Source: Brachypterus glaber
Lineage: Eukaryota > Arthropoda > Insecta > Coleoptera > Kateretidae
DNA: 64,000 nucleotides
Assembly (NCBI GenBank): GCA_958510825.1
Contig: OY294051.1
Location: 1,736,001 to 1,800,000, forward strand
Direction: 5' to 3'
Part shown: positions 10,804 to 22,302 of the stretch, piece after piece
Numbering within the stretch: the first letter of the stretch is position 1
Layout: each line of letters begins with the position of its first letter
Position numbers and translations under genes: made by a program
Notes under the pieces: model-generated
What the model was told of the DNA's origin: nothing
Databases searched by the model: none
What the model saw: the letters and a program-made list of their open reading frames with translations, nothing else

Positions 10804-11143
10804 TATTTATCCAATACATACAGATAATGAGACAATTGCCAGCTTTATTTTAAATAGATAAACTTAATAATAACCCCCGCGTGGCTTTTACTTTATTGAG
10901 TGGATAATTATTTATTTTACCCACTCAACTGTCACTTGTCAAATTATTTTCTTGTAAATGTCATTAAAATTTTTAATAAAAATATGAATTCCTAAGCTAT
11001 TTATTGGATAAAACCTTGTATGCCGCTCATTGGTAAACCGATATTGCCCTCTCGAAAATTAACCTGCTTGGCTGACGCCTCGCAGGTTAATTTTCTCATG
11101 GGCAATATCTTACTTTACCCACTAGTACCATAAATAACTATTT
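10804..11143 (+). repeat. family M repeat, copy 2
   Basis: Nearly identical to the copy at 7708-8047, with the same hairpins and ends. It finishes about 95 bp before the CAD start codon, so this repeat contributes sequence directly upstream of a host gene. Confidence 0.85.
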
Positions 11144-11239
11144 CAATTTTTTTTTAACTAACGCAAGACTTTCCTTGGAGAAAGTAAAATAGTATATAAT
11201 ATACTATATTATAGTATAGTATTTTAGCTTGTTTCAGCC

Positions 11240-13000
11240 ATGACTACCTCAAAGGGCTTCAAAGTCACCGACGCAGATCGAAAAACCCGCCTGGGCATAG
11301 CCGCCAAAAACTTCGACGACCTCAAAAAGAAAACCATAGAAAAATTCAAACTTAAGCACTCCCCCTCCCAAATACATTTCCAGACGCCAGATGGCACTTT
11401 CGTCGAAAACGACGAATATTTCCAGACTCTTCCAGCGCAAACGCTCCTAATCTGGACCATGGTCGGAACACGGGCCGCTACGGACGCTGAAATTCTCTAC
11501 AAAACTATCAGGGAGGTAAATGAGGAATATTTGACCGCAGGGGAGAAAGTCCAGGAGTTTTTCACTGAAAAAATGAAGAATAAAGTTTTTAAGTTGGCAG
11601 AAGTTTTGAGGGGGATTGATGGAGATAAAACGAAGTTGAGTGGACGGAATGAACACTCGGAGTGGTTTGAAGGTAAAATTATTCTATATTTTTTAATTTA
11701 ATCAATTTTTTATTAATGCAGTGGTTAAAAAACAATCTTAAACACAAAATGCCCATTAAAGATTGAAAAATGCAAGTTTTCCCAAACGTGTATTACCTCA
11801 CCAGTAGTGTCACTACACTATACATGCTTATTTTGAAAAATACATCATAAATGATTATATTTCAAAGACTTAGGTCTTTTAAGTAAAATCTGAATTTTTA
11901 TTTTTGTGGAAAAAATTAAAATATCATTTTACATAAGGTAGCGGCACCAATTACTGACAGTGTTCCAATGATTGACAGTAGCTTATCTTAAAACAAATAC
12001 TATTTAAATAGCGTGGATTTTAAATCCCTTGTAAAATAGAAATAACACCGAGAAACATAAAATAGGCAATATTTTTTCAATCAACGCAAGACTTTCCTTT
12101 TTAAGGAAAGTAAAATTGTTTTGTGTGATAAATATTCTAATGTTGGTATTTGACGGTTTTTTGAAAAAAGAATTATACCCCAAAAAAAAATATTTTTAAT
12201 AAAGTACCTGAACCAATTGTTGACAGTGTTCCAATACTTGACACTATCTCATTTTACGTAAAATATCATTTAAATTTTAATTCCCCTAGTATTGTTATGT
12301 AGTTTTTTGAAAAGTAAAGTAGAACCCCAAAAAAATCACACTATTCAATGACAAAAATCATTGAAACAAACATTTTTAAAATCATACAGGCCTTGACACC
12401 CGTGCGAAAACAAAAGAGGAATACATGTTCCGCCGAGCACAGGACCGGATTCGCACGTATTTCTACAAAACAAAGGAAGATCTAACGAAACAAAAAGATT
12501 TACCACAAGAAAAATTACAAAATTTACTAATCGAACTGCAAAATAGACTTAAACTAATGCACTATCATGGACATTTGTTCGACAGGGAGTTTGCCGATGG
12601 GGACCAAAACATGAGGAGTTTGTGCGACAGGACCGGCTCTTTTCTGTGCCAAGGCCGGTGGGACAAAAACTCTTGCCTATACACCCCTGTGCACAGTATC
12701 AACCCTTACACGAGCCGTGAAGAACGCATCATTTTTCAAACATGGAACCTGGACCATCTTAAGGAACGATCCAGGTCCGTAATACCGGAAATTTCGAAAG
12801 CTCTAACGGAAAAAGACGTTATTATAACGGAAAAAGACGTTATAATAACGAAAAATTATAAGTATGATAATTTTAATTTGGATGTTAAAGGTATTTATAA
12901 CGATTTGTTTACTGTTAATAATTTGAAGTTTGTACATATTGTTTGCCATGATAAGGGAAAACATACTACTAAAACGGCAGGACCGTATTTGGTATACTAA
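11240..13000 (+). CDS. DFFB: caspase-activated DNase (DFF40/CAD)
   Basis: Apoptotic endonuclease that cuts chromatin between nucleosomes once caspases destroy its ICAD/DFF45 inhibitor. Two exons, 11240-11672 and 12390-13000, joined in phase (Gly split across a GT-AG intron), give 347 residues; mouse CAD has 344. Residues ~5-80 form the CIDE-N domain that binds the inhibitor (GFKVTDADRKTRLGIAAKNF, then the LKHSPSQIHFQTPDGT stretch). The second exon carries the DFF-C nuclease: CDRTGSFLCQGRWDKNSC, SINPYTSREERIIFQTWNLD followed by the catalytic His, and FVHIVCHDKGKH with its metal/catalytic His residues. The ATG at 11240 matches the expected CIDE-N start. Oddity: a 21-bp tandem duplication gives TEKDVII twice. 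Drosophila Drep4 is the corresponding fly gene. Confidence 0.95.
12805..12846 (+). repeat. 21-bp in-frame tandem duplication in DFFB
   Basis: Two successive 21-bp units (AACGGAAAAAGACGTTATTA..) encode TEKDVII twice, in the segment between the NLDH and HIVCHDK nuclease motifs. The two units differ by only one or two bases, so the duplication is recent. Reading frame is kept. Confidence 0.85.
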
Positions 13001-14002
13001 GGGTATTGTTAGAGAGAGAGAGACAACTGTACGGTAGAAAAAGATGGAAAGAGATTCATTCGCTTTTTCCAAAATTGAAAATATTTTATGTTTTTATTTA
13101 TTTGTTTAATTCGATACAAGTTTTATTTTGGGTTTAGAAAAATTTAAACCATTTGTTAAAGCACCTCAATATATTAAATAATTAATTATATTATTATTAT
13201 TAGTAAAAAAATACTTTTTCCCTGGTCCATGAAATAACTTAAAAACGACTTGACCTAACTTCTTTTATCTTTTTTTTATAGCGCGCGCGGTTTTCTTCTC
13301 TCTCTTTTTTTTTTAATTATGTTTTGACAAAATTACTTTACATTTTGACAAAATAACTTTATATTAAATCAAATGGTGCTTATAATTCTCAAGATTTTAT
13401 TTAAAAAATTACAATAGTCCTATTTTTAAAATGATTAAACCAGATCCATGTAAATTAGTTATTTATTTTTCGAAAATATCTTACTTTGTCTTATTATTGC
13501 AGAGTTTAAGCCAGTAATATACAAGGTGATATGTAACCCAGAAACGCTTCACAGACGGCGCCTATACCGTATGTCCTTCTGGTGTTATTTTTTAATAACC
13601 ATTTTTTCAAAATTTGGAAAGTAAGAGATATAACGAATTGTAAGTACAAACCTATTTTTTATACTAACTATATGACAATATGTTTTTTAGTATTATTTAA
13701 AAATTAGTATTATCTTTTACTAGCTAATAATTCTAAAGTTTTATTTATTTTATAAAAAAATACAATTATTACGTAAAAATCTCAAAGTTTCAAAACAAAA
13801 AAAGTTGCCGCTAGCGCAAAAAAGACTAAGATAAATGTTATTAAAATTATATTGCAAAAAAATATTTATTTATATTTAGTCTTAAGACTATATAAATATA
13901 TAATAATTTATATTAAAATTAAAATAAATATTTTATATTAAATAATTTTATTATTATTAAGTTAAAAGTAATTTGGTTACAATAATCCTGTACATGTTTA
14001 CA
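13001..14002. other. DFFB 3' flank, AT-rich
   Basis: No gene seen. It holds a GA-dinucleotide run at 13010-13023, a CT-rich tract near 13290 and long AT stretches. No convincing ORF on either strand. Confidence 0.5.
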
Positions 14003-14004
14003 TA

Positions 14005-14725
14005 CAGAGCGGTCCAAAAGTCACCCCCTCCTCTTAACTTCTGAACCAGTTGAGATATCGACTTCAAATTTGGAACTTTTAAATAAGACAACTTAAACTA
14101 TCTTTAAGCATATATTTAATACTTTCAGCTCTTAAAATGTGGGCAATGGGGCATGGGGTACCATTTTTTTAAATGGAAAGGGGGGTCGTGTAATACATCA
14201 TTTTAAAGTTTATAAAATTCTCCATTTAACTCTATATTTTTAAATTAAAAAAAAAATGTTTTTGGGTTTAAAATGGGGTTGAAAATGGGTATTAATGTCA
14301 AAATTTCTTTAAAAAAAATAAATAATTTTTTAAAAATGCCTAATTTCATCATAAAAAAATGTTAATTATACTTTTAAACTAATTTTAGTTGACATAAATA
14401 AAAATTTATATAAAAAAAACTTAAAAAATCGAATGTTTTAGCACAAAAAATTGAAAAATCAAAACCTTAAAACACATTTTTAAAAAATTTAAAAATGTTA
14501 GTTTAAATAGAGAATTATATAAGCTTTAAAATGATGTATCACACGACCCCCCTTTCCATTTAAAAAAATGTCCCCCCCATGCCCCCCTGTCCACATTTTA
14601 AGAGTTGAAAATATCAAATATATGCTAAAAAATAGTTTAAGTTGTCTTATTTAAGCGTTCTAAATTTGAAGTCGATATCTCAACTCGTTAAAAAGGGGGG
14701 GGGGGGTGACTTTTGGACCGCACTG
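14005..14725. mobile_element. mariner-type foldback MITE, 721 bp
   Basis: Ends CAGAGCGGTCCAAAAGTCAC and GTGACTTTTGGACCGCACTG are flanked by TA on both sides (14003-14004, 14726-14727), as in Tc1/mariner elements. Inverted arms continue for over 200 bp (for example GGAAAGGGGGGTCGTG against CACGACCCCCCTTTCC). No transposase ORF. A fragment of the same family lies at 25010-25205. Confidence 0.88.
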
Positions 14726-14727
14726 TA

Positions 14728-15016
14728 TTTTTATACATCCAATGTATTATTAAGTTTAATATACCTATTTACCTTAAATAATTTAAAATATATTAATGAA
14801 TACATTTCAAAATTAAATTTATTAAACTGCATATGCCAATAAAATATCGACTTATTCATTTCGAAACCTCGTATCAAAAAATAATAATGAACGATAACAT
14901 ATAGTCGGGAGCCCACGCCCAGTAGAATTTTTTAACCTAACATGGTAGTTATGACGTCATAACATTTAGCACGTGCTACCTCACAGCTGATTTTTTCAGG
15001 ATCGTTTAATAAAAAT
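14728..15016. other. AT-rich spacer
   Basis: No gene recognised. Includes a short palindromic stretch GTTATGACGTCATAAC near 14948. Confidence 0.4.
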
Positions 15017-15289
15017 ATTTATCCAATACATACAGATAATAAGACAATTACCAGCTTTATTTTAAATAGATAAACTCAATAATAACCCCCGCGTGGCTTT
15101 TACTTTATTTAGTGGATAATTATTTATTTTACCCACTCAACTGTCACTTGTCAAATTATTTTCTTGTATATGTCATTAAAATTTTTAATAAAAATATAAA
15201 TTCCTAAGCTATTTATTGGATAAAACCTTGTATGGCACTCATGGGTAAACCGATATTGCCCTCTCGAAAATTAACCTGCGAGGCGTCAG
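15017..15289 (+). repeat. family M repeat, copy 3, truncated with inverted loop
   Basis: Matches copies 1 and 2 up to ATTAACCTGC, but the loop then reads GAGGCGTCAGCCAG, the reverse complement of the usual CTTGGCTGACGCCTC. The rest of the hairpin arm is missing. Confidence 0.75.
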
Positions 15290-16111
15290 CCAGACTGGAC
15301 ATAAACAACACATATACAAAGTCTCAACGGTGAGGTAATAAAAAAATGGTCTTTTTATAGGTTAACAGTCATTATGTACAGAGTTGAGTAGTACAAGGGA
15401 CAGAAAATTGAATTTTTACGAGGTTTTGAAATTTACACGGCGATATATTAAATAAGATATTATCTTATTTATTTCAGAATTATATTCGTTAATTATGGGT
15501 ATTAAATAAATATATTTAAATTTCTTTGAATCCTCCCTTCAGTGCGCATGAACTTTGACTGAAACATGCCGCCAGCCAATGAAAGTGCCAATTAAAAATA
15601 TCATACAAAAATATCAAGTTAGGCTTACATTATTTTTTGCACGACCAAGACTAAAACCTAATTTTACGCTTTCATTTTCGGGACTAAACTTGCCGTTTTT
15701 CTCCCTAGGGAATAAAAATCACGGCAACCTTGATAATATTAAAATATTATACTTACTAGGTGCTTTGCTGATTCAAAAATTAGGTTTGGTGGTGTTTTGT
15801 AATAAATTAGCGATTCAAACCAATTTATTTGATTTTAACAAAGAAAACCTTTAAAAATAACATTGTTATAACAATTTATACATAACTTAAAATTTATCAT
15901 CTTCGTCTATTTTTTTTTGGCGTTTGTGTCAACCATATTAAAAAACAATTGAAATCGCGATAGCCATGAAACTGACTTTTCGCAATTTACAGGCATCTTG
16001 ATTAAATTACGAAAATAAAACAACCGATTTTAGAGGCGTGGTTTTTAATTTTAATTTTACCTACCTACCTAAATTATATTTGGTCCTGCAAAAAATAGTG
16101 TATATACCTCA
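15290..16111. other. intergenic DNA without recognised gene
   Basis: A 99-codon ORF at 15555-15854 has no recognisable domain and the composition of its surroundings. It contains GGGACTAAACTTGCCGTTTT (near 15680), related to the hairpin at 16112. Confidence 0.4.
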
Positions 16112-16189
16112 GGACTAAACTTGGCTGTTTTAGTCCCTTGCATTTCTGTTTCCACCAATGCAGCGGGACTAAAACAGCCAGTTTAGTCC
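16112..16189. repeat. 78-bp hairpin
   Basis: Arms GGACTAAACTTGGCTGTTTT and AAAACAGCCAGTTTAGTCC with a ~27-bp loop; one mismatch pair. A single arm recurs near 15680. Confidence 0.75.
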
Positions 16190-16445
16190 CTTGGTATAAA
16201 AATAACTATTATTTAGGCCACGTGCATGTTGGTAGCAAGAAAAAATTGACCAATTAAACGCGCTGAAAATAAAAGCCGGATATTCGATTGTTTTATTTCA
16301 TCTTGCGATAAACTACCATATCGCCAAAAGTGCATAATGTAAGCCAGTGTACTAAAACCACATTAACTTAGGAGAGTAAAAGCTCATCAAAAAGCTTTGG
16401 TGGAAAAAAATGGGCATACGCGTTTTGTTTTTTATCTATGGTATA

Positions 16446-16654
16446 CCGTGCGATTATAAAGTGCCGAACACTTTTTAGTGCAAAACTGGCATTAGCGATG
16501 AGTAAAATGCAAGAAAGCTGTGTGCGTTTAACTGGCCACCAAGCTGTTGTACATAGCAATCACATGGGCTTGTCGCACACAACTCTAACATAGGCGTGGC
16601 TTCAAACGAAGAGTATTTTCTTTTCAAACTGTTCGGCACTTTATAATCGCACTG
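16446..16654. mobile_element. mariner-type MITE, 209 bp
   Basis: Ends CCGTGCGATTATAAAGTGCC and GGCACTTTATAATCGCACTG, flanked by TA on each side. The TIR continues into CCGAAC/GTTCGG. No coding capacity (the 63-codon minus-strand ORF across it is incidental). Confidence 0.8.
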
Positions 16655-17224
16655 TATACCTTATAAATGGCTTGAAATCATCTTGACTAAAATTAAAGAA
16701 ATAATATAAGGACTATAGCTGTATAAAATAAAAAGTTTGTTTCATATAACTGAAAATGGCGTTATGGTGACTGATCATTTATGCGTAAATGGGCCCCATA
16801 GATAAAAATCAAAGTGTATGCGAGTAAGAATCAGTCAGGAACTATTAAATAAACTATAAGTATTCATAATTATAAGTATATACTATTTATATAAGTACTT
16901 AAGTATTATTTGTAAAATTATCCACTCCAAACTCTAAGAAGTTTGGAGGTAAAAAACGACCCGAAATGGCAGAAATTGTATATAAAATTAGTCCTAAAGT
17001 AGAAAATACATAATAGTATGTATTTACTTAAATCTAGATGCTTTTACATGTAGAAATCCCATATTTACTAGAGACTATATAAACTAGTAGTTTTTTTGAA
17101 AGATATATGGAAATATATATCTTAGAAATATTGTATGTTTACCTATAAATTGAATGTTTTGTCAAGCATATTTTAGAAAATTCAGGATATTTTTATGAAA
17201 TACATGTAAAAACTCCATATAATC
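16655..17224. other. AT-rich spacer
   Basis: No gene or strong repeat recognised. Confidence 0.4.
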
Positions 17225-17322
17225 ACTAACTAAACTAAGCCGTTCTGTCCTTTTTATTGGTCAAAAAGAAAGATGGCTTCTCACCTGGCCAATGAAAAGG
17301 AAGGAATGGCTTAGTTTAGTCA
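17225..17322. repeat. imperfect foldback, 98 bp
   Basis: ACTAAACTAAGCCGTTCTGT with CCTTTTTATTGGTC pairs with GGCCAATGAAAAGG and GGAATGGCTTAGTTTAGT. Confidence 0.65.
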
Positions 17323-17329
17323 GTGATAA

Positions 17330-18020
17330 TTATCCCTGAATCGAGCTAAAAACGCATACTTAGTGTTTTTTCAAAAACAGTTGGGAAGGTGTAGAACCTT
17401 CTACAAGAATCATTTTTGTAGTGCCAAAAACCGATTGATCTGTATTAGCTGGGACACCCGGTATAAAATTTTCAAACTCCTTGATATCTATTAAAAACAA
17501 ACTTCGAGGCTAAAACGTATCCTAAAGAGTGAAGTAAAACAAGGCGTTCTACAGCCAATTTAATAATAAAGTGAAATTTTACCGAGATAAACTTGGAAGT
17601 TTGAAGTTGAGTTGGCAACTTTGAACGAAAAGACAAATTGAATTTATTATGAACTTGAAACTTCCCACTGGGAAGTTCCCAGTCAGATTAATCCACATAA
17701 AATTCCATCATGAGATCATTTTTTTAAATAAAACATACCATGAAAATAACACGCTTTGGTTTTTGAATAAAAAAACGCAGGACTTCATTTTTCTTAAAAA
17801 TGTCATATCATTATGTTTTTAAGTTATCGTGTACACAAGATTTGTGTCACATGGACGGACGGATAAAGCTTTTTGAATTCGTTAAAAAAACATACGTACC
17901 TATATACTGCTGACAACAAAATAATACACTTCCGTTTTTTTTTTTTTTTCGGAAAGAAGTTTTTTTTAAATAGTTTTTACCCCATTTTTTAACTTTTTTT
18001 GTACTAACGCTAGACTTTCC
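17330..18020. repeat. diverged family B repeat sequence
   Basis: Shares with other family B copies the AAGTTATCGTGTAC, TTACCCCATTTTT and CGCTAGACTTTCCTCGGGG segments. Degraded; no ORF. Confidence 0.45.
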
Positions 18021-18339
18021 TCGGGGACGAAATTTAAAAACCAAAGTAGATATCATTTTTTAGGGCTTGTTACTTTGATTCGACAATTCCAAAACAATCC
18101 CAAAGATAAGGCAAAAAAACATACCTATATTTCATAAAAATATTGTGAAAATATTTTTTATTTATTATTTATCCTATTAGGCCCCACCCGACTGCCATAA
18201 GAAACGAAAAAAATTATTTATAAAAACAATTTTGACTGTCTCAAAAAATGAGCTTATATTAGTTTTTTTACTGTTAAAAAAAAGCAATAAAGTTCATATC
18301 CTTAATATTTTTTATAATGTGTAGAAAACTTACTAGTAC

Positions 18340-18403
18340 CGTACAACGGGGTAAAGTCAAATCTCAAATTGTAATTTTACTTTGCCCCGTTTACGGTTTT
18401 ACT
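18340..18403. repeat. small inverted repeat ACGGGGTAAAGT
   Basis: CAACGGGGTAAAGTCAAAT...AATTTTACTTTGCCCCGTTTAC forms a hairpin of about 50 bp. Confidence 0.5.
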
Positions 18404-18874
18404 CCTGTGTTTTAAAAGAAAACTGAATTTTTATTGTAACTTTAACAAATTGTTGTTTTAATCGTTGAAATTTTTGCTATTTGAATTCAGTTTTCTGTGT
18501 TAGAAAAATAAGGACTAAAATTGGATAAATAGATATAAGAAGGATATAATTCATTTTTTACATTTTCTTAAAAAGTTTTTCTTGATTTTGATAATTATAA
18601 AATTTGGCGATGCCACGATTACAATCATTTTAATAGATAATTTTAATAAAATAAAAAAGATGGCGCCCAACAACAAACAAACTATGAACATTTCAGCGAC
18701 TTTATTTTTAAAAATATTTAAAAATGAAACAAAACGTCGCTACGTTTTGCGTCGACTAACAAAAAATAAGATTTGGAACTGTTGTTTTGTTTTTGAGGGT
18801 CAATAATTATTTACTGTTCTTCTATTATTCGTAAAATAAATATTGTCTAATGATTGATAGTTATTGTACGATTA
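18404..18874. other. AT-rich spacer
   Basis: A 74-codon ORF at 18582-18806 has low-complexity composition and no recognisable domain. Nothing else seen. Confidence 0.4.
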
Positions 18875-18965
18875 ATCGTAATCGTAATTACTCGCAATCG
18901 TACGATTAATCGTAATTGTACGGTTAATCGTGATTGTACGTTAATTTGTAATCCTTCATAAAGGT
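18875..18965. repeat. degenerate tandem array of CGATTAATCGTAAT
   Basis: Four or more imperfect units built on GTACGATTAATCGTAATTGT. ATTAAT-centred palindromes; no function assigned. Confidence 0.65.
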
Positions 18966-19833
18966 ACGATTTATCGAAAAATACGATTAATCAAAAATAG
19001 TAATAGAAAATGAAGGAATCGTTGCATCTCTAACAACATGCTTGTCAAATAATAATGTGATTATATAATGGAAAAAATAATGTACATAAAAACACGTAGA
19101 AAGCTTTAAAAAAAATAAACACGCTTAGATAATAAATTGTTAACTAGTTGAGCTTTAGCTACTTTTAAAAGTTTTAAACACTGTAAAAAAACTATCTAGT
19201 CTAATTTTTGCAGTGTATAAAATTATTAAGATGTATAAAATCTACTTTTTGGCCATTTAATACCATTTAAATCGAAATATTCTGAATAACTCTTTAAATA
19301 TTAATTTTATTTAAATGAGCCAGGGGGCATATTTTTGCATTATATGTTTCTATGCGTCATTTTCAAAATGATATTCAACATTTTTGGGCTGGTTGCCCAA
19401 TAATTATTATGTTAATTATTAATTATTATGTTAATTAAATTAACACTAAACCAAAAATTTTACGTATGTTAGATATATTTGTTCAATTTTTAGTTTTTTT
19501 ATTGTCAAAATGTCCCGCTAAAAATTGTCTTTGCAATAAAAAAAAGGTTATTCAGTGTATTTTGTTTTAAATTGGAAAACCCGATATATTTAAGACAAAA
19601 AGTAATTAGTAACCATATCAAAAATATATTGGAAAGATTAGATCTTTTAGAACTATTTTATTATCTACTAAATCAAGGGAATACTATATATTAATGACTG
19701 ATAAGATTTTTTGATGTTCTTACCGAATAAAATAAAAAAATACATAAAAAAATTAAGTTTGTTTTGTTTTTACCAAGATATCTATTATTTTTCAGATAAT
19801 TTGAAGCTTTATAATTTTTACACAAGTACGAAT
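18966..19833. other. AT-rich spacer
   Basis: Nothing recognised beyond AT-rich runs and a short TTAATTATTA repeat near 19410. Confidence 0.4.
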
Positions 19834-19920
19834 TCATGTCGAGGGTTTCATAAAATAGGGGCGTATCTTCAGTGTTTTTAAATTGAAGATACGCCCCTAT
19901 GTTATAAATCCCTCGATATG
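19834..19920. repeat. hairpin, 87 bp
   Basis: ATAGGGGCGTATCTTCA pairs with TGAAGATACGCCCCTAT. Outer arms TCGAGGGTTTCATAA and TTATAAATCCCTCGA extend the stem. Confidence 0.75.
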
Positions 19921-19926
19921 GAATCA

Positions 19927-20815
19927 GTCATCAGTCGATGTTATTTAAAATTAATCGTTGTTCTATTTGATATGGAATCTGTCGGTCGATTTGATGTGGA
20001 ATAAGTCGTTGGTCGATTTGGAGTGGAATAACATAACTTCGGCTAAGAGCATATGGATAAGAGGTAAATTTACCTATCTCGATATTTTCAAAATTTTTAG
20101 GAAACGTAAAAAACGATTTTAAAATTTGTTGGTGATTACTATATTTTTTTGGTACCTTAATGAGCACTTAATTCTTAACTATTTTATTTTAAATTCAACA
20201 AAAATCTGTATAGGTAATTGACATTCTAAAAATGACACCAATTTTAGAGGTAAATTTACCTAAAGCTAAGGTCATACATAAGGGGATATGGAATCTAGTT
20301 TATAATTATGATATAATGATTTTTGTATATCTTATTTTATTGTGTACTTATTTTTTGATATTTCCAGGCGCTTTTGTATTATATCTATTATTTATTAGAT
20401 CAATTTCTGTACGGAAAAAAACATGATAGTTTTAATTGAAAAGTATCCCTATTACATTACTACCTGATGTCAATGATGAGAAATGTCATCTGAAAGTCTA
20501 GCTAAAACATTTGTGTGCTTTACTTACAATCTTATAATTGGTTTAGGTAATTTTACCTCTAAAATGTTTAGTTTTTATTATTTTTATCGGTAGGTAACGA
20601 TTTAATACAAGTTAATTTTAAACACAAACATAGAGTAAGAAATTTTGTATCCGATTCTATAAAAATTCCGATTTTGAAAAAAATATATAGGTTTAGGCAA
20701 ATTTACCTCTAAGTCGTTAATCGAGTTGATGTGGAACCAGTAGTTGGTCTGTTTGGTGAGGAATTAGTGGCTTGTCGATTCTATTTGGAATTAGTCATTG
20801 GCCGTTTTGGTGTGG
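19927..20815. repeat. ~27-bp tandem array split by an insertion
   Basis: Units related to GTCGATTTGATGTGGAATAA run from 19927 to 20040 and resume at 20713-20815 (GAGTTGATGTGGAACCAGTA and so on). A 655-bp element sits between the two parts. Confidence 0.6.
20058..20712. mobile_element. element with AGAGGTAAATTTACCT ends
   Basis: TAAGAGGTAAATTTACCT at the left and AGGCAAATTTACCTCTAA at the right are inverted. Two further copies of the motif lie inside (20249, 20545). It interrupts the 27-bp array. No coding capacity. Confidence 0.55.
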
Positions 20816-21071
20816 AAGAATTTTTATTAAAAAGAAAAAATAAAAACGAGTTATTTCCCATAAAGGAAATAAGGTCATGAAACTGCTATCTTATTAATGG
20901 AAAAATGCAGTTGTATGGAATTAAAACAAAAAGCATCCCAAAACTAGGTCTCATACATTTTTGAATAAAAATAATAATATAAATTTTTCTTTACTTACCT
21001 TTTTCTTTCAGTTTATTCAAGCTACTTTTATTCTTTTTACGCTTTATTCAAGCCTTTTTATATAGGGGAAG
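20816..21071. other. AT-rich spacer
   Basis: No gene or element recognised. Confidence 0.4.
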
Positions 21072-21534
21072 TCAGGGTTAACTGGGCCACAGGGTTAACT
21101 GGTCCACCTGGATTTTATCAACTTTTTTTATTAGTATTGGCGCCTTAGGGCAAATTTTAGTGATATTTAGTTAGTAGTATGGTTTAAAGTATTATGACGG
21201 ACCGTGTTGTCCACGTGTAAGTTGTAGTAGATTTTTTTCGATGAAAAGTGGGTATTTACCTTAACTTTTATTTTTTAAATAATACTTTTTTATTAATAGG
21301 AGGATCTAGACTAATATTTTACCTAATATACTGAGTATTTTATTAATTATTCTGCATAATTTCCGCCTTCTACTATCTTAATAAGTAATAAAATTTTATG
21401 ATTTTATTCAGTGGTGTCACTCAGGGTTAACTGGTTCGGGGTTAACTGGACCACTTGTGTCAATATTAATTAGTTCGGGGTTAACTGGGGCATGTCCAGT
21501 TAACCCCGGACCAGTTAACCCTCAGATATATCTA
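21072..21534. mobile_element. element with repeated GGGTTAACTGG motif
   Basis: TCAGGGTTAACTGGGCCAC and CAGGGTTAACTGGTCCAC at the left; three more direct copies and two inverted ones near the right end (GGACCAGTTAACCCTCA). Terminal inversion plus at least seven motif copies suggests a non-autonomous DNA transposon. Confidence 0.6.
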
Positions 21535-21548
21535 ATATTTAACATATG

Positions 21549-21619
21549 TTGACGCCTCGCAGGTTAATTTTCTCATGGGCAATATCTTACTTTACCCACT
21601 AGTACCATAAATAACTATT
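21549..21619 (+). repeat. family M repeat, 3' fragment
   Basis: GACGCCTCGCAGGTTAATTT through ACCATAAATAACTATTT, the last 70 bp of the family. Confidence 0.8.
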
Positions 21620-21889
21620 TTTTTGTTGTGGTTGTTAACTTTTATTGCTATCTATATCTTTAGAATACACATCAAACATAATTTTTATTGAAAAAAAGAG
21701 AACTAAGCTAAATATTTTAACATACTAAAAATTTTTATACTATAACAAATAATGATAAAAGAAAGATAAATGAAATACATACAGATGATATTAAGAAAAT
21801 TATATTAATTATAATTATTAAAGAAAAAATACTGTATTTTAAGGAAACTCGTTTTTTAATAGTGTATTATAAAATTAGTTATTGACTTA

Positions 21890-22140
21890 AGGGGTCGTCC
21901 ATAAAATACGTCACGCAAATTGACCAAAATTCATACACTTCATACCCCGTTTCTCGCGTTATTAAACGCTATAGAGATTTTATATTTTGGCTATGAATTT
22001 TTAAGCTATTTATTGGATAAAACTTTGTATGTCACTCGTGATTGCCCTCTCTAAAATTAACCCACTCTGTCTCCTGCCTCATAGGTTAATTTTCTCATGG
22101 GCTTTACCTAGCTTCCTCTCTCGTAACATATTAACTATTA
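21890..22140 (+). repeat. mixed fragment: MITE end plus diverged family M
   Basis: 21890-21990 resembles the ACGTAACGC MITE at 53975 (CATACACTTCATACCCCGTT, then CTCGCGTTATTAAACGCTAT). 22000-22110 is a diverged family M piece (CTATTTATTGGATAAAACTT...GGTTAATTTTCTCATGGGC). Confidence 0.5.
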
Positions 22141-22302
22141 TCTACGTTTTAGAGCTCAAAGCTTCAAAAAACCGAAAAAAATAAAAATTATTAGACTGAC
22201 ATTTACTTGACAATAGAAAAAAAATGCTTGTTTGGACTTTTTCAGTGGGTTTTAACTAAGCCAAAAAATACATCCGATCAGAAAATCCTTGTTTGTCTGT
22301 GT

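Noticed and set aside
15555..15854. 99-codon ORF as a small gene
   Set aside because: No domain, no splice context, composition like its surroundings, and it overlaps a fragment of a dispersed hairpin arm.
18582..18806. 74-codon ORF as a gene
   Set aside because: Low-complexity Ile/Lys/Asn-rich translation of AT-rich DNA; no supporting motif.
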